28,590 nucleotides of DNA, taken from NCBI RefSeq assembly GCF_000485595.1, contig NW_014577690.1, positions 26,150 to 54,739 of the forward strand, read 5' to 3'. Of the stretch, positions 19,046 to 28,590 are shown piece after piece. A program made the translations under genes and the position numbers. The notes beneath the pieces were generated by a model, which had not been told where the DNA came from, searched no databases, and saw only the letters and a list, made by a program, of their open reading frames with translations. Position 1 is the first letter of the stretch; every line of letters starts with the position of its first letter. Source of the stretch: Priapulus caudatus. Its lineage: Eukaryota; Priapulida; Priapulimorpha; Priapulimorphida; Priapulidae.

Positions 19046-19298
19046 GAAAGTATCAGAACGGCATAGTAATCAATGAAATAAATAGATCGAAAGCAAATAT
19101 GGCTGGAGGTACGAAGGACATTAGATACAATACACTTGTCTACAAATACCACATCGATCAATTAAAAGTAATCCCTCCCCAAATGCTTTGTGCTATGAAG
19201 TATATATATATATATACACATATACATATACATACGTTAAACACGATGCATAATGTTCACGCTGAAATCATTAAATTAACGTTACAATCTTAGGAGTG

Positions 19299-19531
19299 TT
19301 ATCCAACATGGTGCCCTAGCGCGTCCGTGTGCGTCAGATCGTCCTGCACGAGCTCGATGACGTTATCGATGCCACTGAGCGTTGCCTCTCCGCTGTCTAC
19401 ATCTTTGCGACCGTGACTCGGCGTGTCTGTGACGCATGGTATGACGGCGCAGGTAAGACCGGACACCATCATGCTTGCCGCCATTACGTAGAACGATGCG
19501 TTAGCTGAGCCCGTACGATCGACAAGCGCAC
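19299..19531 (-). CDS. MCT-like exon 5, intact (TM12, C-terminal tail)
   Basis: Acceptor CACACAG|GTGCG at 19532/19531. With the exon 4 phase it encodes GGALVDRTGSANASFYVMAA, then TM12 (MMVSGLTCAVIPC), then a hydrophilic tail ending TDALGHHVG and TAA at 19299-19301. The tail has no acidic basolateral-targeting or CD147-type feature I can name. Confidence 0.9.
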
Positions 19532-21014
19532 CTGTGTGGTGTTATAAAGGAATAACCGTCACATTAAAGCTCAATAATAAATCGATAACTAAGAAATGTT
19601 TTTTACGAGTTATTTATAAAATTCACTAAGATTTATCGATCATTGAGACAAGATTGGCACAGCAACAATAACAGATAGCCTCGTATCGTATTATAGCTCC
19701 AGTACCTTGTTGCCACAGGCCCTATAACAATAACCTATAACAATGCCCTGTGGCCACAAGAGCTATAGTACTAGAGCTAATCGTGTTACTACTCGCAGAA
19801 TCAGTATATATATATATATACCCGTTGCCATCGGGCCGACGAACAGCACCAAGGACTGGGCCAACATGGCGGCGCCCAGCGCCGAGCCGACCCTCTCCGG
19901 ACCGACGGTATCGACGAGAACAATCAGCAGCGGAGACATGGCGCCGCACAGCAGCAGCCCGTTGACGGCCACCCACGTCATCAGCGCCAGCCGATCCTCC
20001 ACTTGCCCGGCGAAGAAAAGCAGCACGGAGGAGCACACCGCGTCAACGGCGAAGGCGAAAAGACGCGCGTTTGGCCTGCGGAAGACGCGGCACGCGTACA
20101 GTACGCCCCACACGGGACTGAAGACCACCTCAATGAGGCTGAGCAGCGAGACGGCTCGGCCGCCGAGGGCTCTGTCGTCGTCCACCTCCTTCGCCTTGAT
20201 AGGTATGAGGATGAACATGGAGGCGTAGGTGTAGTAGAACAGCATGAAGACGACGACGCATAACAAGTAGCGACCCGACCTAAAGATGCTGAAGTGAAAC
20301 TTTTTCACGGGGTTGCCAGTTGCCTCTGTTTCAGTCTTCGAAGACGAGGCGGTAGAAAATGTTTCTACACATGTAGAATTTTTCTCGTCCCTAGTATGCA
20401 AAGACGAGGCGGTAGAAGTTGTTTCTACGCATGTAGCAGTTTTCTCGTCCTTTTTCTGCATCGACAATGGAACGGACGGTGTCCCTGTAGCTGCAGCACC
20501 TCTATCAAGATCACTCGCGTTTCCCTCCGCAGATAGCGCTGCGATAGCTTTCTCGTTGTGGTTGCGAGAGGTAGACCCCTCTAGCACAGTTATTTTGATA
20601 TCTACCACAGTTACTTTGAACTCTACCGCCTGGTGGTCAGATTCCAACCCGATGACGCCACTGTTGTCGTCGCTCTTTACCGAGAGACCGCCTGCAGACT
20701 CATCTTTACTTCGAGCGCCACCAATCGCGCTGTTGGAAGCGAAAACCTGAGCATTCGAATTCGAAGCAGGGTTTAACGAGAGTTTTCTTGGCTTTTTTGG
20801 CTTTGGTGGAGGTCGGTAGAGCGATGCGAAGACTAGCAAGTTTAGTGTGACGCCTCCACACACGAGCATCACCATGCGCACGTCGTAGCTGTCGTAACAT
20901 GTAACGAGACACACACAATCATGTCACGTAATCCGCGTATACATAACATAATTACATATCATACACACGCACACACACACACACACACACACACCACACA
21001 CGCCACACACACAC

Positions 21015-21047
<33 letters not shown>

Positions 21048-21072
21048 CACACAGCACACACACAACACACAC

Positions 21073-21107
<35 letters not shown>

Positions 21108-21671
21108 CGCGGCCGCGCGCGCGCGTGATATTATATAATATTATATTATTTTACCGCAAAATTGGCCGCCTCGTGTTCCATATGGGTCGCTTCGTTACGC
21201 TATAATACTACATGATTTCTCTAAATCCCTGGCCCCGATTCATAGTAAGCTTTTAGTAAAATTGACTTGATACAAGACAATTAATACAAGGATATCCTGT
21301 TAGCTATATGATAACATTTTTTCTGTCCGCGGTTATATGTCATTTTCTATATAAAAACACTTTCCTACACACAGTTCTAATTCATTTGTTTTTTTCTTCA
21401 AATGAGAGGCTAATATAATACAGTCCGACCTCCTTTATTCCGGCACTCGCGGACCGGCACCAACCGGATATGGGATTGGCGCCGGGATATGAAGTTATGC
21501 TCAATCACAGCAATTTCTATGCATTCAGTAGGGTTTATCGCCTGTTGATAAGTATTTACTTTATTGTATATTATTGTATACAAACTGTCCGTGTTTTATG
21601 CGTTTTATTGAAATGGAAATAAAATGAAATAAAATGAATTTTACCTGGAAGCATAGCGGACACAAACGGAA

Positions 21672-21714
<43 letters not shown>

Positions 21715-24700
21715 GCACCAGGTCCACACACACACACACACAGCACACACAGTTAAACACACAACATACACATCCATCACACACACACACACACACACAC
21801 ACACAACATCACGCGCGCGCAAGCGCGCGCGCACACGACACACACACACACAACACACACACACACACACACGCAAGCGCGCGCGCGACACACACACATC
21901 ACAGCAACATTTGGTGCTTCACACAGCAGCACACAACACACACAGCCAAACACACACGCGCACAAAAGCACACGTACGTTGTTTACATCGCGCGACGTTT
22001 TGAGTGAGCTTTGAGTGAGCTTTTGAGCGAGTTTTTTGAGCGAGGATTTTTAGTGGGAAATGAAGAAAAAACAGGAGAAATACACTGCGGAGATTGCAAC
22101 CGCGTAATTATAGATTTCCGGAATAAACGGATGCCGGATAAAGGAGGTCGGACTGTATACGGAAATCCCGCTTTAATACAATTATTTTTCTTTGACCCGT
22201 CGGTTCGTACTAACGGGTGCGACTGTAGTAATGAATTGTAGTAATTGAATGAGGAGGTTTAGGCTTTGCAGTATTGTATTAATTGGTGAATAAAACTTTA
22301 AACGCACTAAAGTTTTTTATTATCAACATATAAACACCTATATAAAATATACCAGTTGTACACACCTTGTAATCCATAATTTTTCTTTGTTAATTCCGGG
22401 CTAATATATGATTTAGAGTGGTTAATACGAAACCCGCTTTAATAATCAATTATTTGTCTTTTGGTCCGACAGTTTTCTGCTAACGGGTTTCGATCTATGA
22501 AAACTGTAGGCAAACGCTTCGCAAGTTAATTGGTTTTTATACTCCTCGAACGTTAGTGTAGCGGAAACGTTATTGGTTTCGCACCGTTTGTGTGTGCGTG
22601 AGGTCTGCTCTGTCTGGCTCGATTATTTTTGCATACCGTTAGAGAGAGAAACTTTAAACTTGGTCCAGAGCTGGACCTTAGGGGGCGGTGAAGCCTATTG
22701 ATTTTGAGTGCCTTTCAGACCCAAGGTCAAGGTCAACATTTCAGCATTTGATGAATGGATAGATAGATTAGATAGATAAGAAAATTGAATAGATAGAATA
22801 GAATTAATGATAGATAGAATAATAGAGTAGACTAGATAGATAGATAGATAGAATAGAATTAGAGTAGAATAGATACGATAGATAGATATATTAGATAGCG
22901 AAATAGATAGATTGATAGTATAGATATGCACTGAGTGCGAGCGTGCAGGTAGTGGAGAAACTTTGATTGCACACGAGGCCACGCGCGTGTGCCCCGGTGG
23001 CGAATGCCACTGCAGTGGTTACGCCGACAGAAACTGTATCTCTTAGCTGTGTGCGTTGTTTGTAAAGTCTAGCAGCCAGCGCCCACACTAGCGGAAGTGA
23101 AACTGAAATCTGGCATGTTTCCAGCGGAGATTTCCATTATATTTCTTAAATATGTTTTTTTTAAACCATAATAACCAATAAAAGACAAAAGCAAAGTTTT
23201 AGAATCGAACCTGATCGGTAGGAAGAAGCACGAAAAGAATTCGATGCACGCGCCTAGATAGTTATGCGGAACGAAACAGAACGACACTACTCAAATTATT
23301 AGCGTCGTTCACACTGGTCGCGGAATTAGCGGGATCCAAAATCCCGGTTTTTTTTGCATCGCATCGAAATATCGATTGAATTCATACAAAGTGTGAAACG
23401 CAAAATAGCGCCTCCAAATCGCACTTTTAGACTGCGTTATGTATTGGAATTCAGCGCGATTATTGCACCCGGCGGCGTGGGTGAACGCTCGCGCAAATAA
23501 TCCCGGTATTTCTATCGCATCATTCAGCCGATCGTATCACAAATATCCGGCAGTGGAGCATGCGCAGTATCATTAGATAGAATTATCCCGCTCGGGCGAT
23601 TAGCGAGAATTTGCCGCCCTTGTGTGAACAACGACAGCAATAGCGGGAGCAATATCTCGGTAATTTCATCTGCGATTAGCAATCGACGTTTTTCTTAGTG
23701 TCGTGGAACCGCCTATATAATAGATAATAGCGAGGGCGGGCAGACCGATACTGCCAAGAGTTTGCGTTGTCCCATCAAACAGGGAATCTGCGCCGTGTCA
23801 TATCGCGCGGCGCGTGTGTGTGTTGTGTGGTGTCGTTGGCGTGTGGCGTGTCTGTGCGTGTGCCTCCGTGCTGCGTGTCGCGTGTGCGTGTGCGTGTGCG
23901 TGGTGCGTGTGCGTGTGCGTTTGCGTGTGCGTGTGCGTTGTGCGTGTTGCGTGTGGCGTGTGCGTGTGCGTGTGCGTGTGCGTGTCGTCGTGGTGCACCG
24001 TGTGCTGTCGTGTGCGTGTCTGCGCTGTGCTGCGGTGGCCGACAAGCTACGTACGTACCCCAGCTCTCGTGCATGGCTTCTCTATGCCGGGCGCGCAGGA
24101 TGAAGGACCGACGCTTGTGCCGGAGAGCGCAAGACCGGATGCGATATGAGAGCCGCTCTTGTGGAAGTACTGCTAGAGGATTGAACAACGCAGGCACGAA
24201 CGAGCCAGAGCGTCATCCTGACCCCTGAAGCGTTTAAGAGGGAGGGGGCGAGATGACGATTACACGAGACTCTACCCAGAGTGTATAATATACAATATAT
24301 ATACACTATTGTATTACACTTATATTATAACCCTCCTGATAATATCAGAAGTGTCGCAATAATAGATACATATTATTATAAATAGATAAAACGATAATAT
24401 AGATCATCTATATTATGCCACTCCGATAATGTAGCAAAGATAGAAATGTATCATTCATGTATTCCTGCATGAATAAAATAGGATATTTAATAGAGAAATG
24501 TTAGGAATGTTAGCTACATATATGATACATATACATATAATGTAAAATATCATCATGTAATATCATGAATGTTAATACATAATTCATAACATCATGTAAA
24601 ATATAAGGGAATGTATCCTCCTCTAGAGTATTTATATATTCTGATAATATATAAGAATATAACGTATACTAAAAATATTATTGAACATTTATTAAACGGA

Positions 24701-25225
24701 GACACAACGTTATGTCGTAGGCCTTGTATGGTGGTACGGCGTACGGTACATTGCGCGTAGAGCATAAAACACAGGCGGTTAGAAAAAAGCTCTGTTTCTG
24801 GTTGTTGGTTCTGGTTTCTGGTTCTTAGAAAGTGCTAAAATATAAACCCCACAAAACACGGAATTCATGAATAGATGAGCGGCGCGTGTGTGTCTGTGCT
24901 GTGTGGTGTGTGTGCCTGTGTGTGTGTGTTGTGTGTGTGTGTTGTGTGTTGTGTGGTGTTGTGTTTCGCACGGGTGTGTTTGTTGTCATGTGTGTGCGTG
25001 TGATGCGCCGCGCGCATTGTGTGTTTGATATTGTGTGTGCGTGTTTTTATGTGTGTTTCGCTTGCGCGTGTGTGTGTGTGTTGTGTGTGTGTGTGTGGTG
25101 TGTGTTGTGTTGTGTGTGTGTGGTGTGTGTTGTGTGTGTGTGTGTGTGTTGTTGTGACGCGTGGAGACTGTGTGTGGGTGGTAGGGCGTGGTGGTATGTT
25201 GTGTGTGTGTGTGTGATGTGTGTGT

Positions 25226-25268
<43 letters not shown>

Positions 25269-25281
25269 TGGTGGGTGTGTG

Positions 25282-25316
<35 letters not shown>

Positions 25317-26726
25317 AGTGTATGTTTGTGGTTAGTCTGTCGGACTATCAATATATATGATTCGAGCAATGCAGAGATACGTGACCAGACAATCATTTAC
25401 GTGCCCCTAAATGAAGACTCCCGCAAATAGCTACGTCAATTCTGTCCACGATCTACACAAACATGAGGTCATTTCCGTTGATGCATTCCATGAACTTTAA
25501 ATGAAATGAAAATGATGTAGCTATAGCAAAATATAAACCAATTCAGTCATTACTCGCACAATTAGAAATCATTTAGTTTTGATACTGCGTGACATCCAAT
25601 TCCTATAAGATTGCGCCACCATAACTCTTAACGCATAAATCAGTTAAATAACGAAACCAACTGAAACCAATTCGACCGACGGCGCTTACCAAAAGCATGA
25701 TTCCTACGCTTAGAGAACATCCCTCGATCCGGCGACGCACGACCAGAAGAGCACGTGATATCCCGATCCGGGCTAGAAGGGCGCCCCACCATCGTCACTT
25801 ACGGAATCCGTTACAATATTTGCAGCAGACAGCGGCGCGCAGGAGCTGTTAGCAACATGGCAAACATGCGTGAAGGCACAGCATGGGTCAGATTCACTAC
25901 AGTTGTCTGTCAACATAGTCACATTTTACGTTTTGTTCGCGACAGTATAGTAATATATATAATCTATATAATTAATATAAATAATATAAATAATAAATAA
26001 TTTAATGTTATAGTTAAATAAATATGGCCTCCACAATTATCTACCGGCAATTATCCACTATATTATAGTGGAATAAAATGGTGGTAATAAGTGCAAGTCC
26101 ATGAAAATTAGCAGCAAGGACGACTGACTGGGTGAAGTTGTAGTGTGCGTTGGTGAGCGTGTATGGCATGCGTCCCCCCCCCCTTCTCACTCCGTTTCTC
26201 TCGCTCTCTCTGTGTGGCCCACACTTCTCTCACTCTCGGCCCCCTCCACAATTCTCTCTCCCTCTCACTTTTGTCCTGCTCTCTCTCTCTCCTCCTCCCT
26301 CTCTCCTTCTCATGGCCTCTACGTACCTGTCTGTCTGCTCAACCTCTCTCTCCCTTCTCAACGTTTCTCTCACTTTATTATCCGCGCGTTGTGTGATGCG
26401 TGGCGTGTGGTGCGTGCGTGTGTATGTGGCGCGCTGCTGTGCGTGCACGTGTTAAGCGTATTACGTAAATTCCGAAATCTTACCGAAAGCGAAAGGTGAT
26501 TGCGAGGCTAATGCCGTTGCATTCAGGGGCCGTGAACGACTGGTCGTCACAACACTAAGACCGTGCTGTCGTACCTCGTTCAGTGCCGGCAGCACACTCC
26601 GAACGTCTTCAGCGCTGTCCAAGTGTGAGCCCGTTGGATACCAGAACGATGCGAATACGATCACCCAGCCCCACGCTTCCGTCCGTGACACCGTGATGCG
26701 TGTCCGTGCCTGCGATCGCCTCCCAC
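19299..26726 (-). CDS. Monocarboxylate transporter-like gene, right copy
   Basis: Second copy of the SLC16-like gene, same strand and exon order. Exon 1 is about 26484-26726, exon 2 25690-25845 and exon 3 24059-24224 (all three frameshifted). Exon 4 is 19822-20888 and exon 5 19299-19531, both intact. The intact part supplies TM6, a loop of about 175 residues, TM7-TM12 and the C-terminal tail. Taken with the clean exons 1-2 of the left copy and the exon 3 region, the family architecture is complete at roughly 600 residues, longer than most MCTs because of the loop. It has SLIEVVFSPVWG where MCT1/MCT4 have the Asp-x3-Arg pair of TM8, so a substrate other than lactate is likely. The printed copy is broken at its 5' end. 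Confidence 0.8.
19822..20888 (-). CDS. MCT-like exon 4, intact (TM6-TM11, large loop)
   Basis: One open frame of 355 codons. Acceptor TACGACAG|CTACGAC at 20889/20888 (phase 2 in) and donor ACGG|GTATAT at 19822/19821 (phase 1 out). Residues about 1-25 are TM6 (MVMLVCGGVTLNLLVFASLY). About 28-202 are a Ser/Thr/Lys-rich cytoplasmic loop with a 20-residue tandem duplication. After that come TM7 (LLCVVVFMLFYYTYASMFI), TM8 (SLLSLIEVVFSPVWGVLYA), TM9 (AFAVDAVCSSVLLFFAG), TM10 (WVAVNGLLLCGAMSPLLIVL) and TM11 (GSALGAAMLAQSLVLFVGP). VGPERVGSALG is the usual family link before TM11. Confidence 0.9.
20955..21125. repeat. (CA)n microsatellite, unit B
   Basis: Starts about 65 bases upstream (gene sense) of the exon 4 acceptor and ends in GCGGCCGCGCGCGCGCG. 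Confidence 0.9.
21421..22155. mobile_element. pogo-like MITE in MCT intron, unit B copy
   Basis: Cleaner ends than the left copy: CAGTCCGACCTCCTTTAT at 21421 and ATAAAGGAGGTCGGACTG ending at 22155, with TA at 21419-21420 and 22156-22157. One extra T disturbs the left inverted repeat. Interior (CA)n at 21675-21975 with two GCGCGC hairpins, then GAGTGAGCTTT repeats near 22010-22045. Confidence 0.75.
22751..22925. repeat. (TAGA)n array, unit B
   Basis: Counterpart of 14524-14690, with the same interruptions plus extra single bases. Confidence 0.9.
23299..23714. mobile_element. MITE-like element with GGCGG-type ends, unit B
   Basis: Counterpart of 15058-15474: left end TTAGCGTCGTTCACACTGG, right end GTGTCGTGGAACCGCCTA. 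The right end is better preserved here and supports the inverted-repeat reading. Confidence 0.5.
23815..24010. repeat. (GTGTGC)n array, unit B
   Basis: Counterpart of 15575-15805, directly 3' (gene sense) of the exon 3 donor. Confidence 0.9.
24059..24224 (-). pseudogene. MCT-like exon 3, noisy second copy
   Basis: Pairs with 15827-15983. Acceptor CTTCAG|GGG at 24225/24224 and donor GG|GTACGT at 24059/24058. Parts of FHKR, IASG, LALSGTS and FIL can be read, but in more than one frame. Phase arithmetic requires a true length of 3n+1, which neither copy can be trusted to show. Confidence 0.55.
24884..25325. repeat. (TG)n compound array, unit B
   Basis: Counterpart of 16655-17112, with the same order of interruptions (GCGCCGCGCGC, TTTTTATGTG). 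Confidence 0.95.
25690..25845 (-). pseudogene. MCT-like exon 2, frameshifted copy
   Basis: 156 bases against 144 in the intact exon at 17444-17587. The acceptor AACAG|CTCCTG and donor TTGG|TAAGC are kept. Inserted single bases (for example within the VFCNMYGF and GRIEW codons) break the frame. Confidence 0.8.
26484..26726 (-). pseudogene. MCT-like exon 1, frameshifted copy lacking ATG
   Basis: Counterpart of 18191-18404, about 28 bases longer. The start region reads GAGTGGGAGG where the clean copy has GAGGATGGAGG, so the ATG is lost. The PDGGWGW codons are broken (only WGWVIVFASFW is read in one frame). Insertions near 26530-26560 add about 20 bases. Confidence 0.8.
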
Positions 26727-26802
26727 TCCTCAGCAGCGATTGAAATACCTCGAGAGCCTACGTCTGTGTGTGTGACTGTGTGTGTGTGCTGTGTGCTGTG
26801 TG

Positions 26803-26932
<130 letters not shown>

Positions 26933-26939
26933 CGCAGGC

Positions 26940-27600
26940 TATGGAGGATTATCAACAGAACTCACATGTGCCGTCGGCGACCCGGTAGGTGCTGATGGTT
27001 GCGAATAGTATCAGCGACATATCTCCGAGTGGCGGTGGGGGTTCTGACAGTAAACAGCGATGGCTACTGCGGTGGGTGTGTGCTCTCTGCACACACGCAC
27101 TCACCTATAGCATAAGAACTATAATACTGGGTCACCACGACTCGTTTCCTAGACTGTGGTCACCACCACTACCTGCAGTAACCCTGCAATATCAGCCGTC
27201 CACAACTACACCACGCGGAGCTCGATGGTGGCGCGATGTGACGTCACCTACCGTATCACGGTGACGTTGACACTAGCCATGCGCGCTACGTTTATAGAAC
27301 CACAATTCCTAAATTGAGGGCACCGTCGTGTAGAATGATGGCAACAAGCGAGAGTTAACACGTTACGATATTAACACAAGGGAGAGTACGCCGTCAGTAA
27401 TGAATTCCAAAGTTCACAGAGCCGAGTGCATTCGCGAGCGCAACCAATAAGAATCAAGTTGTGTGGATTTTTTTTAATCATAGGACATTACCAATGTAGC
27501 ATGACAGCTGGTTAAACAATGATATCAGGAAAATGCTGACAAGGATAAAAAAGTTAAAACAGATCAAATAAAACTGTATAAGTAAACAAAACGCCACACT
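26940..27600. promoter_or_regulatory. MCT 5' flank with CRE-like site
   Basis: Upstream of exon 1 on the minus strand. The palindrome TGACGTCA at 27239-27246 is a full CRE, with a GTGACGT half site about 23 bases away. CCAAT occurs near 27444. No TATA box is obvious. CAT|GTGAGTTC near 26966 could be the donor of a non-coding first exon. All functional claims are inference. Confidence 0.3.
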
Positions 27601-27624
27601 GTACACGCTCGAGTGTATATCTGT

Positions 27625-27762
27625 TTGTGTGCGTGTGCGTGTGCGTGTGTGCGTGTGTGCGTGTGTGCGTGTGTGCGTGTGCATGTGTGTGCGTGCGTAT
27701 GTGTGCATGTGTGGGCGCGCGCGTGTGGGCGTGCGCGTGTGTGCGCGCGTATGTGGGACCGT
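27625..27762. repeat. (GTGTGC)n array, right flank
   Basis: GTGCGTGTGCGTG variants grading into GCGCGCGTGTGG. Low-complexity ORFs only. Confidence 0.9.
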
Positions 27763-27870
27763 ATTAATGAATGTGTGGTTGTCCCCTTTATTTCTCTATG
27801 ATCACGTGGTTGATGATCTATGATCATGGGTTCGATCGTCTACGTCTTTTGGTCGTTATCACGCATCAAC

Positions 27871-27873
<3 letters not shown>

Positions 27874-27912
<39 letters not shown>
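27874..27912. repeat. (TA)n microsatellite, right flank
   Basis: About 39 bases of pure TA. Confidence 0.95.
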
Positions 27913-27913
<1 letters not shown>

Positions 27914-28164
27914 GCAATTGCTTAACATGGCCACAACATTGTTAAAGGCTTTGTACAAAGAATATTTATTGAATTAGTTATCATGGAAATACTAATGCTG
28001 ACGTATGGATCATAATATCCGAAGAGCGTCCGAAGTTAGAACAAACGCGTTACTTTCGAACAACGCGCGTGTTGGAGACTTTCACTACACTACAAATTAT
28101 CGCCAGCATCAAAAAAACCACATACCAATAACCAGAGACGACATGATACAATATTGCGTGACAC

Positions 28165-28250
28165 AGCTTTGGCTGTTGATCTAAGTCGCTCGGGCGCGGA
28201 AAGCCGCGCAGTTCCGCGGATATGCGCAGCGACCCCCGGGGTCACTATTC
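28165..28250 (-). mobile_element. Hairpin repeat fragment, opposite orientation
   Basis: CTGTTGATC, CGCTCGGGCGCGG and CGCGCAGTTCCGCGG match the reverse complement of the copy at 6986-7235 in the same order (GTTGATCCTGACC, GAGCGCGG, GCGCAGTTCCGCAG). About 85 bases, diverged. It shows that the family is interspersed and in both orientations. Confidence 0.5.
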
Positions 28251-28289
28251 CCACTCAACAATAAAGTATGTTCCTTGAAGTGTTAATCC

Positions 28290-28590
28290 GGAATGTTCTC
28301 TTAGGTTAGCAGAACATTATTCCGGTAACGTCTCTAAACACCGGTTTTAGGAAGTTTTTCCTGACATTCTGAGAACGTTTTTACAAACATTCACATAACA
28401 TTGATCATCACACTCCGAAAATGACATTATTAAACGGTTGTCAACAACACTACGTATGGCTGCAGTCTTCATGCTTATGTCTCCAGTACGGCAGTACCAT
28501 CACACACCACACCACCACACAACACCACAACACACACAGCGCACACACACACACAAGCACAACAAGACAAACAGTATCTCGTATCACTAC
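28290..28590. other. Degenerate AACGTT/AACATT repeats and CA-rich end
   Basis: Recurring GAATGTTCTC, GAACATTATT, GAACGTTTTT and AACATT words at 28292-28405 suggest a worn minisatellite. 28500-28560 is CACACC/CACAAC repeat. No gene. Confidence 0.4.

Overview
The window is animal nuclear DNA. It has interrupted genes with GT/AG introns of a few hundred bases to kilobases, very dense (TG)n, (GAGT)n, (TAGA)n and (TA)n microsatellites, non-autonomous DNA transposons, and short TTAGGG-like tracts. The gene families, short introns and microsatellite load suggest a marine invertebrate with a large, polymorphic genome. I cannot name the species.

Two protein genes can be supported. On the + strand, 428-2804 holds the last five exons of a cytosolic sulfotransferase. 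Its 5' exons lie outside the window or were not found. On the - strand, 10985-26726 holds two tandem copies of one monocarboxylate-transporter-like (SLC16/MCT, major facilitator) gene. Each copy has five exons in the order expected for transcription toward lower coordinates.

The two transporter copies (about 10.1-18.5 kb and 18.5-26.9 kb) are complementary in quality. In the left copy exons 1-2 are clean and exons 3-5 are full of one-base insertions. In the right copy exons 4-5 are clean and exons 1-3 are noisy. Every noisy exon that has a clean partner is 5-13% longer than it. That is the signature of uncorrected long reads used to fill gaps, not of gene decay. The simplest reading is one real gene whose two clean contigs were placed in the wrong order, meeting at the (TG)n tract at 18438-18545, with each gap then filled by a raw read. 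A real tandem duplication cannot be excluded from sequence alone.

The rest, region by region: 1-320 is a (GAGT)n array. 540-2694 are sulfotransferase introns carrying a perfect foldback palindrome and a Harbinger-type MITE. 3.13-4.37 kb and 8.97-9.87 kb are two arrays of the same CG/CA-rich unit. 4.79-5.39 kb is a (TG)n array. 5.4-7.0 kb is AT-rich with no gene. 7.0-8.1 kb holds two copies of a hairpin-headed repeat. 8.41-8.75 kb is a foldback element with a tRNA-like core. The transporter introns carry a pogo-like MITE, a second MITE-like element, and (CA), (TAGA), (GTGTGC) and CT arrays. 26.95-28.59 kb is the 5' flank of the transporter, with a CRE-like site, a (GTGCGT)n array, a (TA)n tract and a fragment of the hairpin repeat.

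I see no functional link between the sulfotransferase and the transporter beyond proximity. I did not find a convincing new biological system. The points most worth attention are the reciprocal-noise duplication, the transporter's altered TM8 charge pair, and several uncatalogued short mobile elements.
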